Shown piece by piece: positions 60,701 to 64,000 of a stretch of 64,000 nt of DNA. This DNA comes from Silurus meridionalis (lineage: Eukaryota > Chordata > Actinopteri > Siluriformes > Siluridae). Within the stretch, counting starts at the first letter, position 1; the number at the start of each line of letters is the position of its first letter. The notes beneath the pieces were generated by a model. The model did not search any database. It saw nothing but the letters and a program-made list of their open reading frames with translations, and was not told the origin of the DNA. The position numbers and the translations under genes were made by a program. The DNA is taken from contig NC_060902.1 of assembly GCF_014805685.1 (NCBI RefSeq), positions 3,342,786 to 3,406,785 on the forward strand, in the 5' to 3' direction.

Positions 60701-62292
60701 GTGTGTGAGCTACCGGTGGGTGGCGAGGAAAGAGCTGGAAATCAGACGCTTCTGGGCATAGTGTAATCTGGGCAGATGTGTAATAGTGGCGAGTCATGAA
60801 TCAAATATTGAATTCTAAAGATGCGCAAGACCGGGATGTGTTTTTACAGACCGTCCCCCTTTAAATCAGCTCTTATCACCACACACCTCCATTGTGATTT
60901 GCGTGAACTCACGAGGCTGATATGTGTGTTGATTTCGTTTTACATTTACCTGTGAGTATCATGATTCTTGTTCCACCAGTGGGTTGTTGAGTTAAATGGT
61001 AGTGTGTGGCCTTACAGTTTCAGTTCACTCTCACTTGTGTCAAGTAACCAATAGCTCTCTGCCACACTCACAGGTTAACGGTTTTTTTATTCACAATTCT
61101 TTGAAGGCACTCGTCCCCCGAAACCACCATTTCGTTTCGCTTTGAATATTTTCTCTTTCAGTATGAAAGTGACGAACGTTCAGCGTGGTTCATGCACCTT
61201 TGCAGACTGAATCAGAATCGACATTTCCTGTATTGTGTAGATAAAAAAAGTGAACCAACCTTTTCCTGATGGCATGCGCTGATCTTTACAGCCTATAGAC
61301 GTTAATAATGCCATGAACTTTGCAGACCCAGATGCATCCATGTTGTTTTTAGACTCAAATACACAATCATGGATTTCCTGGAATTATATGCAATAAAGTC
61401 CAGCTCCTGTAGTCCATACCTGTGAAACGTCTGCCATTTAGGTCATAACTACTAACCTGACCTCCTTGCTTCACGTGCGCCATTGTTTTTCTCCTCAGGC
61501 TGACCTCTGTGTAGCTGTTTGGCTCGAGCAGTAGCAGGATGCCGGAATTAAGCTCTATTCAGACACTGGTTGTCATGGAGCATAAACAGTTAAAGAGCAA
61601 CAATAACAATAAATGCTTGTGCTGTACAAAAATCCCAAGATGAGGAGGAAAAAAACAGCGGATGGTATCAATTTAAATAAACGGCTCTATTAACGATCGG
61701 AATAGCAACTGGATTCGAGTTTGTCCTGATGGGGGGTCTTTAAAAAAAAAAAAAAGGGAAGAAAAGGGGTCAGTTGTTAATATTTACAGTCAGCGCTTAA
61801 CACAAACACGTCATGTTCTGACAAGGCCTCAGTTGTCAACTATTACACCAATGTCGAATGTGTACATGTTTATTTAAAGCTTTGTGCACATAATGTACCT
61901 TGCAGGTTGGTATTAATCAAAACCAAATGTGTAATTTGCTTAAGTATGTGCTTGTGTCTTTTTTTTGGAGTTCCAATTCCCCTCAGTCTGGCTATAATCA
62001 ATACTAGCTTTCATTTACACGAACTCCTGTTACATAACAATGAATTGTGGGTAAGCAATAAAACCACAAACACGTTGTGTGCGTGACCCCGAAATGCTAC
62101 TAAAAATTTGATATCGGTTTGATCGTGTGTGTTTCTCAGAGAACAACAGAATCGCATGTGTACGTTCGCACGTTTCGGAATTTCTCTAGTGTCTAATGTT
62201 AGTGCCGTATTCTTGTCTTGTCTTTTCAGAAAAAGAGGAAGCAAAGGAAAAGGGATGTGGACTCGCTCAGCCTCTGCAGTCTGGACATCAAT
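24312..62292 (+). CDS. arhgef3: Rho guanine nucleotide exchange factor 3, N-terminal exons, 3' partial
   Basis: ARHGEF3 (XPLN) activates RhoA and RhoB through DH and PH domains, whose exons lie beyond the window. The candidate distal transcript joins 24312-24346, 45283-45349 and 62230-62292, with phases 2, 0 and 0. It reads [12 protein letters not shown], then [20 protein letters not shown] and TG, then [20 protein letters not shown] and N. The last piece resembles the arhgef3 segment just before the conserved KRVKPLSRVTSLANL region (family knowledge, not checked). ARHGEF3 also lies downstream of IL17RD on the same strand in mammals. The first exon is the least certain. Introns of about 21 and 17 kb fit this gene's long, multi-promoter 5' end. 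Confidence 0.6.
24540..24677. repeat. (TTTA)n and (TA)n microsatellites
   Basis: (TTTA)n at 24540-24586 is followed by (TA)n at about 24624-24677, separated by unique sequence. Confidence 0.95.
24700..25020 (+). mobile_element. Non-LTR retrotransposon 3' tail
   Basis: A T-rich 3' UTR-like segment ends in GATGCTAAACTGCATTTGG, GTCTCCCTGTACTATGCAA and TGACAATAATAATAAT. The terminal (AAT)n tail is typical of truncated teleost non-LTR elements. Confidence 0.6.
25588..26300 (+). mobile_element. Degraded Tc1-like transposon
   Basis: The left end CAGTTCCTGTCAAAAATTTGG pairs with the reversed right end CAGCGTTTGTCAAAAGTTTGG. Between them is a broken + strand transposase with [14 protein letters not shown] and [15 protein letters not shown] segments, matching the DDE region of Tc1 transposases but interrupted by stops. 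Inactive. Confidence 0.8.
26640..27270. promoter_or_regulatory. Candidate conserved non-coding block
   Basis: About 600 bp without transposon or simple-repeat signature between repeat-rich flanks. It contains several GATA-type sites (AGATAATC, CTTATCA, TAGATAAT) and TAATTAGG. Composition-based guess. Confidence 0.25.
27326..27379. repeat. (TA)n microsatellite
   Basis: About 27 perfect TA units. Confidence 0.97.
27943..28220. repeat. Compound (TATC)n-(TTTC)n and A-run-(TA)n microsatellite
   Basis: TATC/TCTA units with a few TGTC variants run to about 28113, then TTTC units to 28134. After 23 unique bases there is an A-run at 28158-28170 and (TA)n at 28171-28220. The Ser-Ile-Tyr-Leu open frames here are repeat artefacts. 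Confidence 0.97.
29500..29605 (+). mobile_element. Right end of a Tc1-like relic
   Basis: AAGTGGAATGGGATGTTCAA, then AAAGCCCATACA and TTAGGTGTCCACAAACATTT match the outer right segment of the Tc1-like family found repeatedly in this intron. A related internal piece (TTTGACAATGCCCTAGTGCA) sits at about 28,992. The two may be parts of one broken copy. Confidence 0.5.
29845..30030 (-). mobile_element. tRNA-derived SINE copy
   Basis: The + strand carries ATGGCATTTGGCAGACCCTC, GGTTAAGGGCCTTGCTCA, GTGGCAGCTTGGTGGTGCTG, GATTTGAACTG and CCAATGCCTTAACAACTAAG. This is the best-preserved of the window's copies, read in reverse; the A- and B-box regions can be seen. Confidence 0.75.
30175..30330 (-). 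mobile_element. Fragment of the repeated Tc1-like family
   Basis: GTTGTGCACATTGGCATTGT, CATGCTAGAGCAAATTTGG and GGTAACATTTTGTGGATGAA correspond to the same internal region as the copies at 33,110 and 37,830. Confidence 0.5.
31111..31264. repeat. (CT)n / (TTTC)n polypyrimidine tract
   Basis: About 150 bp of almost pure pyrimidine on the + strand: (CT)n, (TTTC)n, (CT)n, (TTTC)n. Its mirror-like arrangement could adopt triplex DNA. Open frames on both strands are artefacts. Confidence 0.97.
32028..32565 (-). mobile_element. Tc1-like transposon remnant with transposase N-terminus
   Basis: The left end CAGGCATAACATTATGACC pairs with the reversed right end CAGGCATAGTATTATGACG. The minus strand (about 32100-32480) encodes a transposase head with a helix-turn-helix region: [20 protein letters not shown], then [15 protein letters not shown] and VRSNRRAP. 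The catalytic DDE part is missing, so this is an internally deleted, inactive copy. Confidence 0.8.
32815..33240 (-). mobile_element. Repeated Tc1-like family, copy with DDE remnant
   Basis: The minus strand encodes [18 protein letters not shown] and, after a break, an [12 protein letters not shown] segment, which correspond to the second and third catalytic blocks of Tc1 transposases. The frame is broken. It carries the family marker GACATCCTATACATTTGTG at 33195. Confidence 0.75.
33300..33590 (+). mobile_element. LINE fragment: C-terminal end of a reverse transcriptase ORF
   Basis: The + strand encodes, across a frame shift, [20 protein letters not shown] and VEDRGEWR, ending in CDP* near 33,579. 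The R-G-R-P-(K/R)-R-x-(F/W)-M-D motif is typical of the tail of teleost RTE-like LINE proteins. It is 5' truncated, as most LINE copies are. Its terminal bases match the tail of the SINE-like element at 20,085. Confidence 0.7.
33949..34257. repeat. Three (GT)n/(CA)n tracts around a short palindrome
   Basis: (GT)n at 33949-33988, (GT)n at about 34074-34128 and (CA)n at 34214-34257. Between the first two, GTCCCCACAA (34021-34030) and TTGTGGGGAC (34051-34060) form a perfect 10-bp inverted repeat. Confidence 0.95.
35775..35862. repeat. (GT)n microsatellite with GC interruptions
   Basis: About 44 units, with CG variants near the 3' end. Long Cys-Val open frames are artefacts. Confidence 0.97.
36201..36596. 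repeat. Degenerate AGTCGAT minisatellite
   Basis: About 400 bp built from degenerate units of roughly 16-22 bp, around a core like AAAAAGAGTCGATTCAC. The best-preserved cores are at about 36,210, 36,533 and 36,580, and the middle is more diverged. No coding capacity. Confidence 0.8.
36905..37260. promoter_or_regulatory. Candidate conserved non-coding block
   Basis: A GC-richer, repeat-free segment with TAATTA, GATAATAA and E-box-like CACATGTG motifs next to repeat-dense flanks. Composition-based guess. Confidence 0.25.
37545..38020 (-). mobile_element. Repeated Tc1-like family, full-length-like relic
   Basis: The outer sequence TGTGTGGACATTTGACC at the left, the family marker AAAGACATCCTGTACAGTTG at 37906, and TTCCAATAAGTTTATGCA near the right end match the other copies. 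The interior is decayed, with no open transposase. Confidence 0.65.
39258..39450 (-). mobile_element. Dispersed teleost repeat fragment
   Basis: TACCCTGGTCAGGGTCTCGG, GGATCTGGAGTC, AACACTGGAATCAAGGCAG, GACAGGATGCCAGG and GGGAGGAAACCAGTAGCC follow the order of a common teleost repeat. The reverse-orientation tail of the same repeat occurs at 45,505-45,705. Confidence 0.55.
39690..39722. repeat. (ATT)n microsatellite
   Basis: About eleven perfect units. Confidence 0.97.
40012..40071. repeat. (GT)n microsatellite
   Basis: About 30 perfect units directly left of a candidate conserved block. Confidence 0.97.
40090..40440. promoter_or_regulatory. Candidate enhancer-like conserved block
   Basis: 350 bp without repeats. 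It contains GCTGATAAAGTGGGAAGAGA (a GATA-type site beside a GGAA-type site), AGATAATAGATTA, and TAATTATTGAT. Paired GATA and ETS-type sites would suit a gene with erythroid or megakaryocytic expression such as arhgef3. Function is inference from motifs only. Confidence 0.3.
41155..41355 (+). other. Unassigned open frame, Lys/Glu/Ser rich
   Basis: The frame is open from 41155 to the TAA at 41353-41355, with no ATG start. It includes [20 protein letters not shown] and [20 protein letters not shown]. The composition is protein-like, but there is no recognised family, splice acceptor or start. It could be a fossil of a mobile element or chance. Confidence 0.2.
41765..41960 (-). mobile_element. 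Retroposon 3' end fragment
   Basis: GTCTCGAGTGGCTTTTACTG, TCATTTCAACCA, GTACACATGGAAATGCAAGG and TTCTCCAGGACCAAGCTGCT, followed by short CTA/TACAA units, resemble the inverted tail of a common teleost non-LTR or SINE family. Confidence 0.5.
42745..42905 (+). mobile_element. tRNA-derived SINE copy
   Basis: TTGGTGGCTCAGTGGTTAAT is a tRNA-like A-box head, GGGTTCAAGCTC is a B-box-like core, and the body is CCAAGCTGCCACTATTGGGG and CCCTGGGCAAGGCTCTCAAC. Same family as at 13,095 and 29,845, in + orientation. Confidence 0.75.
43508..44341 (-). mobile_element. Tc1-like transposon, internally deleted
   Basis: The left end TACAGTGTATCAGGAAATTA pairs with the reversed right end TACAGTGCATCCGGAAAGTA, with TA at both borders. 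Length is 834 bp, about half of a full Tc1 element. The minus strand keeps a transposase piece with [12 protein letters not shown] and [17 protein letters not shown], but not a complete frame. The + strand open frame at 43122-43877 overlaps it and is a shadow. Confidence 0.85.
44910..45107 (-). other. Unassigned 65-codon open frame
   Basis: On the minus strand the frame is open from just after a TAA at 45110-45108 to the TGA at 44912-44910. It includes [40 protein letters not shown] and [10 protein letters not shown]. The charged, helix-like composition is unusual for random intron. No family recognised; possibly a mobile-element ORF fossil. Confidence 0.2.
45283..45349 (+). CDS. arhgef3: arhgef3 candidate second exon
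   Basis: A long pyrimidine tract and TTTGTAG acceptor precede 67 nt, and the donor is GGG|gtgagt. In the frame set by its neighbours it encodes [20 protein letters not shown] and TG, a basic and Ser-rich stretch with RKSS and STER phosphosite-like motifs. All three frames are open, so the frame choice rests on phase agreement with 24346 and 62230. Confidence 0.6.
45505..45705 (+). mobile_element. Dispersed teleost repeat tail
   Basis: Ends in GGATCCACAGTAACCCTGACC, AGGATTAAGCCTTTATATAA and GATGAATGAATGG, the typical tail of the same repeat whose reverse copy lies at 39,258. Confidence 0.5.
46790..46915 (+). mobile_element. Eroded SINE copy
   Basis: GGTCCCTCCACCACCAATCT, GCCACTGCCAGAACTCAACT, GCTCAGTTATATAAAAGTAT and CTGCCAAATACTGTAA align with the body and tail of the tRNA-derived SINE family. 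The head is largely lost. Confidence 0.55.
46975..47019 (+). CDS. Candidate 45-nt cassette exon in arhgef3 intron
   Basis: Acceptor TTGTTAATGCAG, donor GAG|gtaagt, 45 nt, open, phase 0 to 0. It would add [15 protein letters not shown] between the 45283 and 62230 exons without shifting frame. Short sequences with these properties occur by chance in introns of this size, so support is weak. Confidence 0.25.
47193..47992. mobile_element. Non-autonomous hAT-like transposon with perfect 8-bp duplication
   Basis: The left end is CAGTAGTGGACGAAGTACAC and the right end, reversed, is CAGTGGTGGATACTAACAAA. The sequence CATTTATA occurs directly outside each end (47185-47192 and 47993-48000), a perfect 8-bp target duplication typical of hAT elements. 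The 800-bp interior has no transposase frame; its ends have repeated AAGTA/AGTAAAAG motifs. Confidence 0.9.
49747..49788 (+). CDS. Candidate further alternative first exon of arhgef3
   Basis: An ATG with A at -3 opens [14 protein letters not shown] and reaches the consensus donor CTG|gtgagt in phase 0, compatible with exon 62230. The frame is open back to a stop at 49648. No clear promoter was seen. This is possible but unproven. Confidence 0.25.
50580..50960. promoter_or_regulatory. Candidate conserved non-coding block
   Basis: GC-richer, repeat-free 380 bp with CACCTCACACTCTGCG, CAGCTGC and TTAATTAAGCTAG motifs. A + strand open frame through it has no splice context. Composition-based guess. 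Confidence 0.25.
50985..51245 (-). mobile_element. Repeated Tc1-like family fragment
   Basis: Carries AACTGACTTTGTGCACAGTG and the marker AAAGACATTCTATACAATTG at 51104, plus AGTGTTCCAAATACTTTTGT at the end. The copy lacks its left half. Confidence 0.6.
53085..53270 (+). mobile_element. Repeated Tc1-like family, left-end fragment
   Basis: TATATGGACAGTATTGGGCC is the outer end, followed by TTCTTTCACAAACTGTTACC, ACAAAGTTGGAGGCACACAA and TTGAATCGAATGTCTTTGG. Orientation is opposite to the 32.8, 37.5 and 51.0 kb copies. Confidence 0.65.
54421..54700. other. Region open on both strands, unassigned
   Basis: A minus-strand frame (54421-54696) and a + strand frame (54341-54652) overlap almost fully, and the stretch is GC-richer than its flanks. 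Neither product is recognised, and neither has splice or promoter context. At most a decayed mobile-element or pseudogene fragment. Confidence 0.15.
55740..55935 (+). mobile_element. Repeated Tc1-like family, left-end fragment
   Basis: TACAGACAAAACTATTGGGA and CACCTGA form the outer end, then GGTGGAAGCACACAATTGTA and TAGGATGTCTTTGGATGCAG. Best-preserved left end of the family in the window. Confidence 0.7.
57737..57775. repeat. (AAT)n microsatellite
   Basis: About thirteen perfect units; the Asn-rich open frame here is an artefact. Confidence 0.97.
58396..58745 (+). promoter_or_regulatory. Presumed promoter and 5' UTR of the proximal arhgef3 start
   Basis: About 350 bp immediately upstream of the MGCC exon, clearly GC-richer than the AT-rich sequence before it. 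I see no TATA box or simple repeat. Assigned by position only. Confidence 0.3.
58746..58778 (+). CDS. arhgef3: arhgef3 candidate proximal alternative first exon (MGCC start)
   Basis: Two adjacent ATGs at 58746 and 58749 are followed by GGG TGC TGT and the donor AAG|gtgagt, in phase 0. The second ATG has the stronger context (A at -3, G at +4) and gives [10 protein letters not shown]. Gly2 with Cys3 and Cys4 is a typical N-myristoylation plus palmitoylation signal. It joins exon 62230 in frame to give a short N-terminus that could be membrane-anchored. Inferred; no transcript evidence. Confidence 0.55.
62230..62292 (+). CDS. arhgef3: arhgef3 shared N-terminal exon
   Basis: Acceptor cttgtcttttcag, donor AAT|gtaagt, 63 nt, phase 0 to 0. 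It encodes [20 protein letters not shown] and N: a polybasic run resembling a nuclear-localisation signal, followed by a Ser-rich SLSLCSLD motif. It is the best-supported exon of this gene in the window and the common target of the upstream first exons. The next exon lies beyond 64,000. Confidence 0.7.
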
Positions 62293-64000
62293 GTAAGTTT
62301 ATACAGCGCTTTGTATTTCATTCAGTTCAATTTATATATCAATTATAACAATGGATATTGTACCAAAGCAGCTTTTACAAGATTAAGTAGAATAGATAGA
62401 TTTTCTTTCTGTTTATCTTTAATGAGCAAGCTAGTAGTGACGTTGGAAGGGAAAAAACTCCCTGATCGTTGAGGTTGTAAACTCATCACTGATACGAATG
62501 CAAAATTCATTTTCCGCCCAGAAAGAGCTCAAATAAATTCCAAAAACTTTGAGAAACTGCTTTTGTTGAATTTGAATCAAAACATTGCCCTATAGTCAAA
62601 TCTGAATATTTGGTTTGACTTTATTTAAAATTATTTACTTCTTCTAATTTGTGACATAATGTAATTTTATTTGTTAATAGAAGATTCCTTTTTAAAAGAT
62701 TGCTTTACTACGTTGTATTTTTTTTTAAGCTTTTTGGTTGATCTTTGTTTCCTTCTGGCATGTTGAAGAGGCTGTGGTGTTGATCTCGTTTAATGCAGTG
62801 TCGAGGTGTATAATTCGATTCGTCTTTTAAGGAAAAAACTCATATACTGTTAAAATCAGATACTCTAAAACTTGTACTCAAGTCAATTTGGAATCTTTGA
62901 CTTTTAACTTGTAATAAAGTAAGTTTTGCAGTAAAATATCTATACATTTACTCAAGTATGATTTTCACTTTTTACACCTCTGTTCATGGCAATTGTAGTC
63001 CTAAGCCATTGTAGCAAGCTGTCTAAATTATTTACAGTCCAAATCCATCTTTAGGGTTCTTAAGTTCACCCCTACACAGTCTGTATGATGTATAGTATTT
63101 GGGTTATTAATTGTGACACCCATAAACATGCCTGTTCTTATAAACAGGGGGCGTATTACAGAAAAATATACCCTTGCACTGAGAATACTCAATTCTGATT
63201 GGACAGTGGTGGGTTTTACAGTAGAATCAGCTGAAAAGCTCACAGGTTTATATTCAGGTATTTCTACTGATAGCTTAGCATTCCTATAGTAATAGCTTTT
63301 GTGGGCATTATACTGTATAAACGGTGCATAAACAATAAATAAAGAAATAAACATCTCTGTTTGTGGCTCTTACAAGTTGTAACTCGTATTTCATTAATTA
63401 ATTATGAATTCATGTATTTTATTAATTAAATAGAACTTAGCTACTTTTAGCAACTAGCTACTTTATATTATAATATTTTTTTTGTAATAAGCTTTTGAAC
63501 TGAATTCGCATGGACTCGCTGACCTTTCCAGACACTCTCATTTCATCTGTTGATCATAAGTGCTTTATGTTTTCGCCTTGCAACACTGCTTTCTCTAGTC
63601 CGTGGGATATAATGAATTTCCAGGAAGACCGGAGAGCGAAAATATAGAGTGTTATTAGACTTACACCCTATATCCTGCACAAAATGACTTCCAGCACTTC
63701 AGCTATTAGTCGACGTATGTCGAGTCTAATTTTCCAAAAGGTCAGCCAATTTGCAAGCCTGCTTCTTTTCCTGCCTGCTGTACCAAGGCTGTTTACTAAA
63801 TGGCATGTAATTGTAGAGTATTCATAGTGTCATATTATATATATTTATGGCTACTGTGTTAGGTCCTTGCAGAGTTTGACAGCGTTGAAGAATTAATATG
63901 CAACTGCACACTTATCAGGAGAACTGCTAAACATCACTATCATGCTTTCCGAAATTTTCCATTCGAACCCAGTAGGCATTTCTCTCAAGCTTTCTTGAAG
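62293..64000 (+). other. Intron after the shared arhgef3 exon
   Basis: AT-rich, with no coding exon up to the right edge. 62,840-62,990 resembles the AAGTA/TACTCAAGT interior of the hAT-like element at 47,193. 63,160-63,350 resembles another dispersed repeat also seen near 30,640 (shared AATTCTGATTGG block). Confidence 0.5.

Larger units (their letters stand above)
45350..62229 (+). other. Long intron (presumed arhgef3), second part
   Basis: 17 kb holding the hAT-like element, more Tc1-like relics, SINE fragments, candidate alternative exons (46,975; 49,747; 58,746) and AT-rich sequence. No other gene is supported. Confidence 0.6.

Overview
The window is vertebrate nuclear DNA from a teleost. 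It has spliced genes with GT-AG introns, an AT-rich background, many long microsatellites, Tc1/mariner and hAT relics, and tRNA-derived SINEs. The SINE core and the Tc1-like families resemble those common in otophysan fish. A catfish is my best guess, from repeat flavour only.

Layout, all genes on the + strand. (1) 1-21,360 is il17rd (Sef), a single-pass SEFIR receptor that damps FGF/Ras-MAPK signalling and takes part in IL-17 signalling. Twelve coding exons (8,483-20,582) splice in perfect phase into 705 residues plus a stop. They cover everything except the signal-peptide exon, which I could not find and which probably lies left of the window. A poly(A) signal at 21,334 with a GT-rich tract downstream ends the gene. 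(2) 21,361-23,960 is a spacer of about 2.6 kb. (3) From a GC-rich promoter at about 24.0 kb to the right edge runs what I read as the 5' part of arhgef3 (XPLN, a RhoA/B exchange factor). The DH-PH catalytic exons lie beyond the window. The call rests on an exon at 62,230-62,292 with an arhgef3-like N-terminal sequence, on phase-compatible upstream exons (24.3 kb, 45.28 kb, and an alternative first exon at 58.75 kb), and on order and orientation, since mammals also have ARHGEF3 downstream of IL17RD on the same strand.

The long arhgef3 introns hold most of the repeats: at least six relics of one Tc1-like family, three other Tc1-type elements, a hAT-like element with a perfect 8-bp target duplication, several SINE copies, a LINE reverse-transcriptase 3' fragment, an unusual AGTCGAT-rich minisatellite, and long dinucleotide and tetranucleotide tracts. 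Some repeat-free, higher-GC blocks look like candidate conserved non-coding elements, judged by composition only.

I found no new multi-gene system. The most interesting new points are transcript-structure predictions: a frame-preserving 45-nt juxtamembrane cassette exon in il17rd, a predicted dually acylated (MGCC) short N-terminus for arhgef3, and further candidate alternative 5' exons of arhgef3.
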